This document shows positions 18,666-26,701 of a DNA stretch of 64,000 bases, piece after piece (the first letter of the stretch is position 1; every line of letters begins with the position of its first letter). The notes under the pieces are model-generated. The model was given only the letters and a program-made list of their open reading frames with translations. It made no database searches and was not told where the DNA came from. This DNA is from Mycobacterium sp. MFM001. GTDB lineage: Bacteria > Actinomycetota > Actinomycetes > Mycobacteriales > Mycobacteriaceae. The stretch covers positions 117,144-181,143 of the forward strand of contig NZ_BFAB01000009.1 in assembly GCF_003402475.1 (NCBI RefSeq). The letters run 5' to 3'. The position numbers were made by a program, and so were the translations under genes.

Positions 18666-20275
18666 CGCGCGCACACGGCCATGGCATGGCCCACAACGGT
18701 GAGCCGTACGGCGGCCATGACTATGCGATGTGGGACGCGGCCTACGTGCTGGGCTCACTGTCGGCCGCCGAACAGCACGAATTCGAGACGCATATCGGTA
18801 CCTGCGCGTCATGCCGGCGGGCCGTCGACGAACTGGCCGACATGCCGGCTCTGCTGGCCCTGCTCTCTTCCGACGAGGTGGCCGCGCTCGACGACCGCTC
18901 TGCAGATGCTGCGCCGCTGCGCGTGCTCGACAAGGTCGGCATGGCGGCAAGCCGGCCGGCGACCAATACCGTGCCCGCCCAGACCGTTTTCCCAATGTTT
19001 CGGACCGCCAACTACGCGCCGGTGCCCGACGAACTCACCGCCCTCGATCTGCCGGTCGAAGGAAGCATCCCCCGCGAGCTCAATGGTTGGTACCTGCGCA
19101 ATGGCCCCAACCCGCGGGACGCTCAGGGACATTGGTGCGTGGGCGACGGCATGGTGCACGGGGTACGGCTGGAGAACGGCCGCGTCGCCTGGTACCGCAA
19201 CCGGTGGGTGCGCACCGAGAGTTTCCGCGATCCATTCCCCGCATACAACGCCGACGGCACGCGCAACCTGCGCTCCAGCGTCGCCAACACCCACGTGGTA
19301 CGGCACGCCGGCAAAACCCTGGCACTGATGGAGACGTCGCTGCCGTACGAGATCACCAACGATCTGAAAACGTTGGGCGCCTATGACTTCGGCGGCAAGC
19401 TGGCCGACGCGATGACGGCCCACCCGAAGATCTGCCCGGACACCGGCGAGTTGCACTTCTTCGGCTATGGCAGCATCTCCGCGCCGCACGTCACCTACCA
19501 CCGCGCGAATGCCGACGGCGAGCTGATCATCAGCAGACCCGTCGACGTTCCGGGGCTGACCCTGATGCACGACTTCGCGCTGACCGCCGAGCACGTCGTG
19601 TTCCTCGACCTTCCAGTGGTATTCGACCTGGGCGTTGCGTTGACGATGGAAGCCGATCAGGACGTGCCGTACCGGTGGGACGACTCCTACGGCGCGCGGC
19701 TCGGCGTGCTGCGCCGCGACGACCCCTTCGGCCCGGTGCGCTGGTTCGACATCGATCCCTGCTATGTCTTCCACCTTGCCAATGCGTACGACGTCGGCAA
19801 TTCCATTGTGCTGCAGGTGGTTCGCTACCCGGAGTTGTGGCGAGAGGGCAGCGTGTTCGACACCGACGCGGCGTTGTGGCAATGGACGGTCGACCTTGAG
19901 GTTGGCGTCGTCGACGAGCAACAGCTCGACGACCGTGCTGTCGAATTCCCGCGGATCGACGACAGGCTGACGGGCCGGCCGGCCCGCTACTCGGTCGCGG
20001 TCGGCACCAACGCATTGGTCCGCTACGACCACTTACGCGGTACGACAGAAGAACACCGGTTCGGCGGCACCCCCGACGAGGCGGTGTTCGTTCCCGCGGG
20101 CGAGCAGTCGGACGAGTCGGCCGGCTGGTACCTGACCTACGTGTACGACCCGGTGCGCGACGGCAGTGATCTGGTGGTCATCGACGCTTCGGATTTCGGC
20201 GTCGAACCAATCGCCCGCGTGCGGATGCCGCGACGGGTGCCGCACGGCTTCCACGGCAACTGGATCACCGACTGA
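18662..20275 (+). CDS. Fusion: RslA-like zinc anti-sigma domain + carotenoid oxygenase
   Basis: 537 aa. Residues 1-75 match the N-terminal zinc-binding anti-sigma (ZAS) domain of the neighbouring RslA: DYAMWDAAYVLGSLS, then H44-x3-C48-x2-C51 and DELADMPALL. After a linker (about 75-110) comes a complete carotenoid cleavage oxygenase (RPE65/Rv0654 type) starting near MFRTANYAPVPDEL. All four iron histidines are present: H254 (AHPKICPDTG), H303 (LMHDFALT), H371 (CYVFHLANAYD) and H531 (HGFHGNW). No transmembrane helix, unlike RslA, so it should be cytosolic. ATGA overlap with the mini-sigma. The family cleaves carotenoids, apocarotenoids or stilbenes; substrate here unknown. No frame disruption is visible, so the fusion looks functional. 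Confidence 0.88.
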   Translation: MTRAHGHGMAHNGEPYGGHDYAMWDAAYVLGSLSAAEQHEFETHIGTCASCRRAVDELADMPALLALLSSDEVAALDDRSADAAPLRVLDKVGMAASRPATNTVPAQTVFPMFRTANYAPVPDELTALDLPVEGSIPRELNGWYLRNGPNPRDAQGHWCVGDGMVHGVRLENGRVAWYRNRWVRTESFRDPFPAYNADGTRNLRSSVANTHVVRHAGKTLALMETSLPYEITNDLKTLGAYDFGGKLADAMTAHPKICPDTGELHFFGYGSISAPHVTYHRANADGELIISRPVDVPGLTLMHDFALTAEHVVFLDLPVVFDLGVALTMEADQDVPYRWDDSYGARLGVLRRDDPFGPVRWFDIDPCYVFHLANAYDVGNSIVLQVVRYPELWREGSVFDTDAALWQWTVDLEVGVVDEQQLDDRAVEFPRIDDRLTGRPARYSVAVGTNALVRYDHLRGTTEEHRFGGTPDEAVFVPAGEQSDESAGWYLTYVYDPVRDGSDLVVIDASDFGVEPIARVRMPRRVPHGFHGNWITD

Positions 20276-20291
20276 ACAGAGGTTAGCCAAC

Positions 20292-20319
20292 TGAACGAAA
20301 TAGGCGTTCGATTCGTGTA
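20292..20319 (+). promoter_or_regulatory. SigL-type promoter P3, sigL autoregulation
   Basis: TGAACG (20292-20297), 16 bases, CGTGTA (20314-20319), 18 bases before the sigL ATG. It is consistent with the autoregulated sigL-rslA promoter known in M. tuberculosis, although the last base of the -35 differs from TGAACC. Confidence 0.7.
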
Positions 20320-20337
20320 CTCACAGTGAGGCTGGTG

Positions 20338-20877
20338 ATGGACGATCCGGTCCGGGATGCCACCGGGCGGGCGGCTCCGGAAGAGGCGCTGATGAAAGCG
20401 CTCTACGACGAGCACGCCGCGCCGTTGTGGCGTTTCGCGGTGCGGCTGACCGGTGACCGGGCCCGGGCCGAAGACGTCGTACAGGAGACGCTGCTGCGGG
20501 CCTGGCAGCATCCCGAGGTCATCGGCGACGGCGAGCGCTCGGCGCGGGCGTGGCTGTTCACCGTCGCCCGCAACATGATCATCGACCAAAGCCGAAGTGC
20601 GCGTTCGCGAAACGAAGTCGGCTCGCTGGACAACGCGCCGGAGCAGGCCGGTCCCGACGAGGTCAATTCGGCCCTGGACCGGATGCTGATCGCCGAGGCG
20701 ATGGTGCAATTGTCACCCGAGCATCGTGCCGTGGTCGCCCGCTCGTACTACCGGGGCTGGACCACCGCTCAAATCGCCGCCGACCTCGGGATCGCCGAGG
20801 GTACCGTGAAATCACGGCTGCATTACGCCCTGCGAGCCCTACGACTCACCCTGCAGGAGATGGGGGTTACCCGATGA
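20338..20877 (+). CDS. sigL: ECF RNA polymerase sigma factor SigL
   Basis: 179-aa ECF sigma factor. Region 2 spans about 20-90 (ALYDEHAAPLWRFAVRLTGD, AEDVVQETLLRAWQ, RAWLFTVARNMIIDQSRS) and region 4 about 120-175 (LSPEHRAVVARSYYRGW, AQIAADLGIAEGTVKSRLHY). Start chosen at the ATG 20338 (MDDPVRD). The stop overlaps the rslA ATG (ATGA, 20874-20877), the usual sigma/anti-sigma coupling. It corresponds to Rv0735. Direction and position downstream of secY-adk-mapA are as in M. tuberculosis, but about 4.5 kb of accessory genes lie in between here. Confidence 0.93.
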   Translation: MDDPVRDATGRAAPEEALMKALYDEHAAPLWRFAVRLTGDRARAEDVVQETLLRAWQHPEVIGDGERSARAWLFTVARNMIIDQSRSARSRNEVGSLDNAPEQAGPDEVNSALDRMLIAEAMVQLSPEHRAVVARSYYRGWTTAQIAADLGIAEGTVKSRLHYALRALRLTLQEMGVTR

Positions 20878-21653
20878 TTACTCGATGGGGCGCCGGGCCA
20901 ACCGATGACGGTGGGCGAACCCCGGGCGATGACCATGAGTACGCGATGTGGGACGCCGCCTACGTGCTGGGTTCGCTGTCGGACGCCGACCGGCACGAAT
21001 TCGAGGCGCACCTGCGGGACTGCGCGTCGTGCCGCGGCGCCGTCGCCGAACTCAGCGGCATGCCGGCCCTGCTCTCACGGCTCGACGACAACGTCGTGGC
21101 CGAGATCGAAGCGGCCGATGACACCGGTGACGCAGCCGTGCCCCCGGAGATGCTGCCGTCGCTGCTGGCCAAGGTGGCGTGGCGGCGGCGTCGCTCCCGT
21201 GTGATCACCTGGACAGCCTCGGGCGCAGCGGCCGCGGTGCTGGCGATCGGCGTGTTCGTCGGCGTCAAGCCTCATTCCCCGGCCTCCGTGCCCGCGCCGC
21301 AGGCGAGTGCGCCGGCCGTCCCCGCCGCGCCACAGCCGAGCGCGTCGTCGCTGGAGATGGCGCAAGTGGGGACCAAGGCATTGGCCTCGACCGTGTCAGT
21401 CAGCGGCCAGCACTGGGGAACCTATATCGACATGAAATGCGTTTGCCTGGCGCCGGTGTACGCCCACCACGACAGGTTGGCCATGGTGGTTGTAGGGCGC
21501 GACGGTAGCCGCACCCAGCTGGCGACCTGGGTGGCCGAACCCGGCCACACGGCGAACCCGGCCGGAAGCATTTCCACACCGGTCGACCAAATCGCCGCGG
21601 TACAGGTGGTTTCCGCGGACAACGGCAACGTGTTGCTGGAACGCTCGCTGTAA
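20874..21653 (+). CDS. rslA: Anti-sigma-L factor RslA
   Basis: 259-aa membrane anti-sigma factor (Rv0736 type). The cytosolic ZAS domain has H46-x3-C50-x2-C53, expected to bind zinc and release SigL on oxidation. One transmembrane helix (about residues 107-128, VITWTASGAAAAVLAIGVFVG) leads to an extracytoplasmic domain after a Pro/Ala-rich linker, ending DNGNVLLERSL. Translationally coupled to sigL. Its first about 70 residues match the N-terminus of the fusion protein at 18662. Confidence 0.92.
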   Translation: MITRWGAGPTDDGGRTPGDDHEYAMWDAAYVLGSLSDADRHEFEAHLRDCASCRGAVAELSGMPALLSRLDDNVVAEIEAADDTGDAAVPPEMLPSLLAKVAWRRRRSRVITWTASGAAAAVLAIGVFVGVKPHSPASVPAPQASAPAVPAAPQPSASSLEMAQVGTKALASTVSVSGQHWGTYIDMKCVCLAPVYAHHDRLAMVVVGRDGSRTQLATWVAEPGHTANPAGSISTPVDQIAAVQVVSADNGNVLLERSL

Positions 21654-21667
21654 ATTCCACGCCGCGG

Positions 21668-21695
21668 TGAACCAAAGCCACCCGGTAGTCGTATT
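21668..21695 (+). promoter_or_regulatory. SigL-type promoter P4, upstream of ThDP operon
   Basis: TGAACC (21668-21673), 16 bases, CGTATT (21690-21695), directly after rslA. The downstream ATG (21702) starts 6 bases after the -10, predicting a leaderless mRNA. CCGCGG precedes the -35 here and in P5. Confidence 0.74.
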
Positions 21696-21701
21696 ACTGG
21701 C

Positions 21702-23417
21702 ATGGCCAGGCAACACCGGGTGGTCGACCACATCGTCGAACATCTCGCGACGATCGGAATCGACTATATCTTCGGTGTCGACGGTGCCAACATCGAAGAT
21801 CTTTACGACGCAGCGCATTTCCGTTCCGACATCACTGCGGTGCTGGCCAAGCATGAGTTCTCCGCCGCGGCGATGGCCGACGGCTACAGCCGCGGCGGCG
21901 CCCGATTGGGTGTGGTGGCGGCGACATCGGGCGGGGGTGCGCTGAATCTTGTTCCGGGGCTGGGGGAATCGTTCGCCAGTCGGGTGCCGGTGCTGGCGCT
22001 GGTGGGCCAGCCGGCGACGTCGATGGACGGCCGCGGCAGCTTTCAGGACACCAGTGGCCGCAACGGTTCGCTGAATGCGGAGGCGTTGTTCTCCGCGGTA
22101 TCGGTCTTCTGTCGACGGGTGGTGGCGCCCGCCGACATCGCGTCGGCTCTGCCCGCTGCGGTGGCCGCCGCGCGAACCGGCGGGCCAGCGGTGTTGTTGC
22201 TACCCAAGGACATTCAGCAAGGACTCGTCGCCGCGAATGGCTACCAACTCGATGGTATGGCGCCGCGGATCGGCGACCTGCATCCGATTGTGCGTGCACT
22301 GCGCCGTGTCAACGGACCGGTCACGATCATCGCCGGCGAGCAGGTGGCCCGCGATGACGCCCGCCGAGAACTCGAGGAGCTGCGCACCCTGCTGCGCGCA
22401 CGGGTGGCGTGCGTGCCCGATGCCAAAGACGTCGCCGGCACACCGGGTTTCGGATCGTCGTCGGCACTCGGGCTCACCGGCGTCATGGGTCATCCCGGCG
22501 CGGCCGAGGCGGTGGCGGGCAGCGGACTGTGCCTGGTGGTGGGCACGCGGCTGCCGGTGACCGCGCGCGCCGGCCTCGACGACGCGCTGGCTGCGACCCG
22601 AACGATCTCGATTGGCTCGGCACCGCCGTACCTGCCGTGCACGCATGTGCACACCGACGACGTGCGCCTGTCGCTGAGCATGCTGACCCGCGAACTCTCC
22701 GGGGCCGGCCGGCCCACTGGCTTGCGGGTGCCCGACGCCGTGGCACGCACCGAACTGCGGCCCCCGGCTATTGGCGGTCCAGGTGTGCGCTACCGCGACG
22801 CGATGGCGGTCCTGGACGCTGCGCTGCCCGCCGGCGCCGACATTGTCGTCGACGCCGGCAACACCGGAGCGGCCGCAATTCACTATCTGCCGGTGCGGCG
22901 CGACGGCCGATTCGCGGTCGCGCTCGGCATGGGCGGCATGGGTTACAGCTTCGGCGCCGGTATTGGGATGGCGTTCGGCCGGGGCAGGCGCACCGTCGTC
23001 ATCGCCGGCGACGGGGCGTTTTTCATGCACGGCATGGAGGTGCACACCGCGGTGCAATACCGGCTGCCGGTGACGTTCGTGTTGTTCAACAACAATGCCC
23101 ACGCCATGTGCGTCACCCGCGAGCAGCTCTTCTACGACGACCTGTACAGCTACAACCGGTTCAGCCCAAGCAATCTCGGCGGCGGGCTGGCGGCCATGTT
23201 TCCCGGCCTGCCCTCGGTCGACGTCGCCGACCTCGACGCGTTACCCGCGGCATTGGAACACGCGCTGGCCGTCGACGGCCCGTCGGTGGTCAGCGTCGAA
23301 TGCTGCGCCGACGAGATCCCGCCCTTCGCGGCGTTCCTGAACCAGGCTGTTCCGGCTGCCCGACAACACATTTCAACCCATGAGGAGAACCGAGACCATG
23401 TCCCTGCCAGCGCTTGA
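21702..23417 (+). CDS. Thiamine diphosphate-dependent enzyme, acetolactate synthase-like
   Basis: 571-aa enzyme with the three-domain fold of the ThDP decarboxylase/carboligase family. The N-terminal Pyr domain has the activating glutamate (KHEFSAAAMADGY, E52). The C-terminal PP domain has the ThDP/Mg motif AGDGAFFMHGMEVHTAVQ with D437 and FNNNAHAMC. It would decarboxylate a 2-oxo acid or join an acyl unit to an acceptor; it is too divergent to call acetolactate synthase, which has its own gene elsewhere in mycobacteria. First gene of a four-gene SigL-controlled set; it overlaps the next gene by 20 bases. Confidence 0.82.
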   Translation: MARQHRVVDHIVEHLATIGIDYIFGVDGANIEDLYDAAHFRSDITAVLAKHEFSAAAMADGYSRGGARLGVVAATSGGGALNLVPGLGESFASRVPVLALVGQPATSMDGRGSFQDTSGRNGSLNAEALFSAVSVFCRRVVAPADIASALPAAVAAARTGGPAVLLLPKDIQQGLVAANGYQLDGMAPRIGDLHPIVRALRRVNGPVTIIAGEQVARDDARRELEELRTLLRARVACVPDAKDVAGTPGFGSSSALGLTGVMGHPGAAEAVAGSGLCLVVGTRLPVTARAGLDDALAATRTISIGSAPPYLPCTHVHTDDVRLSLSMLTRELSGAGRPTGLRVPDAVARTELRPPAIGGPGVRYRDAMAVLDAALPAGADIVVDAGNTGAAAIHYLPVRRDGRFAVALGMGGMGYSFGAGIGMAFGRGRRTVVIAGDGAFFMHGMEVHTAVQYRLPVTFVLFNNNAHAMCVTREQLFYDDLYSYNRFSPSNLGGGLAAMFPGLPSVDVADLDALPAALEHALAVDGPSVVSVECCADEIPPFAAFLNQAVPAARQHISTHEENRDHVPASA

Positions 23418-24033
23418 CGATATCGACGGGGTGGTCCGCATCGAGACCTCGCCGTTGGAAGAAACCGCCCCGATGTTCATGGCGAAGATGCGGTCGGTAT
23501 ATCCGCACGACGAGGTCTTCGGCCAGTACTGCACGGTCAACGACTACGTCGACTGCCCGCCCGACGAATTGTTCGAATACTTGTCCGACACCCGCAGCCT
23601 CGAGGAGTGGACCTACACCCTGCGCGGCTTCACCCCCACCGAGGAGCCCGGCCTGTGGGAGGCCTACGACCGGTTGCTTCCCGACACCAAGATCTACACG
23701 CGCACTTACGCGAGTGCCGAGGCGCGCACCGTCGACTACCACTGCGCGTGGGATCAGGGCAAGCACCTGTGGATGATCTACCTGATGCGGGTGCTCGACG
23801 CGCAGGTGGTGCTCGACAAGCCCGGATCGGTTGTGCTGTGGACTAATTGCCGCCACCCGTTCTACGACCACAACCCGTACCCCGAGACCGCGCCGGTGGG
23901 CCGCACGGGTTGGGTCGGCGACTTCTGGGACCTGTTCGGCGCAGGGCACGGGCTGGAGCTGAACAACCTCAAGACGATCGCCGAATACCGTCACCGCAAC
24001 GGTCTGCCGATCACGCCGGCATGGATGAGGTGA
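23398..24033 (+). CDS. SRPBCC-type conserved protein, possible cyclase
   Basis: 211-aa protein that appears to adopt the SRPBCC/START-like helix-grip fold: VNDYVDCPPDELFEYLSDT, then beta-rich segments, and a C-terminal helix region LELNNLKTIAEYRHRNG. This fold is typical of polyketide cyclases/aromatases and lipid-binding proteins. The start is the ATG at 23398 with an AGGAGA ribosome-binding site; an in-frame ATG at 23380 precedes that site. The assignment rests on pattern and context (ThDP enzyme upstream, KAS III-like enzyme downstream), so the function is tentative. Confidence 0.62.
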   Translation: MSLPALDDIDGVVRIETSPLEETAPMFMAKMRSVYPHDEVFGQYCTVNDYVDCPPDELFEYLSDTRSLEEWTYTLRGFTPTEEPGLWEAYDRLLPDTKIYTRTYASAEARTVDYHCAWDQGKHLWMIYLMRVLDAQVVLDKPGSVVLWTNCRHPFYDHNPYPETAPVGRTGWVGDFWDLFGAGHGLELNNLKTIAEYRHRNGLPITPAWMR

Positions 24034-24040
24034 CGGCGTC

Positions 24041-25054
24041 ATGGACCAAGTCAGCTTGACCGACGTCTCCACCTATCTGCCCGGTGAGCCGATCAGCGCC
24101 GACTACTACGCGCAGTACGCCGAGTCCGACGAAATGCGCGACAATGTGATGTTCCGCGCACCGCGATTCCGCCATCACGTCGCGCCCGACGAGTCCGCGA
24201 TCGACATGGTGGAACGCGCCTGTGCCGGGCTGGTCGAGCGTCATGGCCACGACGTCATCTCGGACGTCGACGTACTGATCACCCACACGCAGATGCCGGA
24301 CATGCCGTTCTACGGCGCGGGCGGCGGCATCGCGCACCGCTTGGGCATGTGCCCGTCCTGGGTGCTCGACCTGCACAACGGCGGATGCGCGGCATTTGTG
24401 TTGGCGCTCAACGTCTCTCGTCGACTTTTGGTATCCGGTGAGGGACGCAGCGCGCTGATCGCGATTGCGCAGAACGCCGCCGGCCAAGTCTTCGACCAGC
24501 CCGGTGTGCGGCGCAAGGCCCAGTCGGCCATCCCTGGCGACGGCGCCGCCGTGGCATTGGTGACGCTGTCCGACCGATCACCGATCCTGGACGTCGAATG
24601 TCGCACCTACGGCGAATACGCCGGCGACATGACGATCGCCATGGATCCACCCCGCAAGTGGTGGCAGCCCGGCCCGGGGGAGGGCTGCATCGGGTTCACC
24701 GAAACCAAAATCGCCAAGGTACTGGCCCGCGGGAACCGTCAGGTGCCCGAGGTGGCGCTGGCGGTCTGCGATCGAATCGGATTGGCCGCCAAGGACATCG
24801 ACCTACTGGTCACCAACCAGCCCAACCGGTTGTTCCTGCGAAACTGGCGCGAGGCGCTCGAGGTGCCGCCAGAACGTCATCGCGACACCTTCGACGAATG
24901 CGGCAACCTGTTCGGCGCCGGGATTCCGGTCAACCTGGACCGGGCGATCTCCGACGGTCAGCTCGAATCCGGGGACGTGGTGCTGATGGCCGCGTTCGCG
25001 CACGCCGGTGATTTCGCGGGGGCGGCCGCGGTTCGATGGGGCGGACGAGGGTGA
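24041..25054 (+). CDS. KAS III-like (FabH-fold) condensing enzyme with altered triad
   Basis: 337-aa thiolase-fold protein resembling 3-oxoacyl-ACP synthase III. The nucleophile region is LDLHNGGCAAFVLAL with C116. The conserved HQAN position reads TNQPN, so N259 replaces the catalytic histidine; the final asparagine region CGNLFGAGIPVNL keeps N289. A Cys-Asn-Asn arrangement is unlike decarboxylating KAS III and suggests acyl transfer or another non-standard condensation. It is not the housekeeping FabH. ORFs are tightly packed: 7 bases after the SRPBCC gene and overlapping the next start (TGATG). Confidence 0.78.
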   Translation: MDQVSLTDVSTYLPGEPISADYYAQYAESDEMRDNVMFRAPRFRHHVAPDESAIDMVERACAGLVERHGHDVISDVDVLITHTQMPDMPFYGAGGGIAHRLGMCPSWVLDLHNGGCAAFVLALNVSRRLLVSGEGRSALIAIAQNAAGQVFDQPGVRRKAQSAIPGDGAAVALVTLSDRSPILDVECRTYGEYAGDMTIAMDPPRKWWQPGPGEGCIGFTETKIAKVLARGNRQVPEVALAVCDRIGLAAKDIDLLVTNQPNRLFLRNWREALEVPPERHRDTFDECGNLFGAGIPVNLDRAISDGQLESGDVVLMAAFAHAGDFAGAAAVRWGGRG

Positions 25055-26082
25055 TGTCGGCTGCGGCGATCGTGATGATCGACGACGCATTACCCAGCGC
25101 GGTCGATCCGTTTGCGTTGTCGCTCAACGAGAACCCGTTTCCGCCGTTGCCGGCAGTGCGCTCTGCGCTGATTCGCTCGATCGACGTGGCCAACCGCTAC
25201 CCGGAATTTCTGCCCGAGCGGCTGCGCCGTCTGATCGCCGATCGGATCGGCGTGTGCGAGGAACAGGTGATACTCGGCGCCGGTGCGACGGGTGTGGTGA
25301 TGCAGATCCTGCACGCGGTAACCGATCCGGGCGACACGATCGTCATGGCGGCGCCGACATTCGACGGCTATCCGATATTCGCGCAGATCGCCCGGCTGAT
25401 CTCGAAGACTGTGCCGCTCGACGAGCACGGCCACCACGACCTCGAGGGGCTGGCCGACGCCGCGGCGACGGCCCGGGTGGTGGTGTTGTGCCGCCCCCAC
25501 AATCCGACCGGCACGCTCGAGCCCGCCGTCGACGTCGTGCAATTTCTGCGGAGGGTGCCGCCGGACACGATCGTCGTGCTCGACGAGGCCTACATCGAGT
25601 TCGTCGCACCCGAGCACCGCATCGACGTGAAGGCGTTGGTTGACCGGTTTCCCAACGTGGTGGTGGTGCGAACCTTCTCCAAGGCATACGGGCTGGCGGG
25701 GCTGCGGATCGGTTATGGCCTCGGGTCCGCGGCCTTGATCCGGACGCTGTGGAGCAAGCAACTGCCGTTCGGCATGCCGATCACCAGCCTGTTGGCTGTG
25801 GCGTCGTCGTATCAGGCCGAAGGACAACTGCGACAACGTATTCGGATGATTGCTGCCGAGCGCCACCATCTGCGGGCGCGGTTGTCCGCGATGGGCGTGT
25901 ACAGCACGGACGCGCACGCCAACTTCGTGTACTTGCCGCCGAGGGGTCGGCCGTGGCGCGAGGTGTTCGCGGGCGGCGGACTGCGGGTCCGCTACTACGC
26001 CGACGGCGGCGCGCGCGTCACCGTCGGCAGCCGGGCGTCGACGCAGGCGGTGCTGTCCGCGGTGGGAAAGTCGCACTGCTGA
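25054..26082 (+). CDS. PLP-dependent class I/II aminotransferase, HisC-like
   Basis: 342-aa fold-type I aminotransferase of the histidinol-phosphate aminotransferase group. SLNENPFPPLP binds substrate, RPHNPTGT carries the conserved Asn, VVLDEAYIEF the Asp pairing with the PLP nitrogen, and RTFSKAYGLAGLRIGY the Schiff-base lysine. It ends in a RVTVGS-type arginine segment. It overlaps the KAS III-like gene by one base. Being in this operon it more likely aminates a pathway intermediate or supplies a 2-oxo acid than makes histidine; the true hisC is expected in the his operon elsewhere. Confidence 0.85.
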   Translation: MSAAAIVMIDDALPSAVDPFALSLNENPFPPLPAVRSALIRSIDVANRYPEFLPERLRRLIADRIGVCEEQVILGAGATGVVMQILHAVTDPGDTIVMAAPTFDGYPIFAQIARLISKTVPLDEHGHHDLEGLADAAATARVVVLCRPHNPTGTLEPAVDVVQFLRRVPPDTIVVLDEAYIEFVAPEHRIDVKALVDRFPNVVVVRTFSKAYGLAGLRIGYGLGSAALIRTLWSKQLPFGMPITSLLAVASSYQAEGQLRQRIRMIAAERHHLRARLSAMGVYSTDAHANFVYLPPRGRPWREVFAGGGLRVRYYADGGARVTVGSRASTQAVLSAVGKSHC

Positions 26083-26116
26083 CCCGATTCCGCCCGAAAG
26101 TGCGGTAAGAAAGGGC

Positions 26117-26623
26117 GTGGCCGCTTCGAGCTCCGACAACCGCGACCCGATCGCCGCTGCGCGGGCCAACTGGGAGCGCGCCGGCTGGGGCGACGTCGCG
26201 CAGGGCATGGTCGCGGTGACGTCGGTGATGCGGGCCCACCAGATCCTGCTGGCCCGCGTCGAGAATGCGTTGCGCCCCTACGATCTGAGCTTTTCGCGGT
26301 ACGAGTTGCTGCGGCTGCTGGCGTTCAGCCGCACCGGGGCGCTGCCGATCACCAAGGCGTCCGACCTGCTGCAAGTCCACGTCACCAGCGTCACCCACGC
26401 GATCCGCCGACTGGAGGCCGACGGGCTGGTGCAGCGGGTGCCGCACCCCACCGACGGGCGCACAACGCTGGTGCAGATCACCGACCTCGGCCGCTCGACC
26501 GTCGAAGACGCCACGGTCACGCTCAACGAGCAGGTGTTCGGCGATATCGGGATGTCCGAGGAGGAATCGCAGGCACTGGTGTCGTCGATCGAAACGTTGC
26601 GCCACAACGCCGGCGACTTCTAG
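26117..26623 (+). CDS. MarR-family transcriptional regulator
   Basis: 168-aa winged-helix regulator. The DNA-binding part is SRYELLRLLAFSRTGALPIT, DLLQVHVTSVTHAIRRLEAD and the wing RVPHPTDGRTTLVQITDLG. GTG start at 26117 with AAGAAAGGG upstream. It corresponds in sequence type and order to Rv0737, which in M. tuberculosis directly follows rslA; here the four-gene ThDP set is interposed. Its target may be the upstream cluster or itself. Confidence 0.87.
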   Translation: MAASSSDNRDPIAAARANWERAGWGDVAQGMVAVTSVMRAHQILLARVENALRPYDLSFSRYELLRLLAFSRTGALPITKASDLLQVHVTSVTHAIRRLEADGLVQRVPHPTDGRTTLVQITDLGRSTVEDATVTLNEQVFGDIGMSEEESQALVSSIETLRHNAGDF

Positions 26624-26635
26624 TGGCACTTCTTG

Positions 26636-26701
26636 CCGCGAGAGTTCGCAAACCCGGTTGTTACTCCGGCGTGTCGGCCGGGGACACGCACGCTCGCGCG
26701 G
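26636..26701. repeat. Palindromic dispersed element, copy A
   Basis: About 66 bases between the MarR stop and, on the other strand, the coding end of the histidine kinase. The inner hairpin is GCGTGTC (26669-26675) with GACACGC (26683-26689). A core of about 32 bases from 26668 matches 59026-59057 with two differences. The kinase reading frame runs through it, so its last about 13 residues and stop are encoded by the element. Confidence 0.6.

Noticed and set aside
24041..25054. Calling this gene fabH
   Set aside because: The catalytic histidine is replaced by Asn, and the context is not fatty-acid synthesis.
25054..26082. Calling this gene hisC
   Set aside because: Motifs fit the wider class I/II aminotransferase group, but no histidine genes are nearby and it sits in a SigL-type operon.
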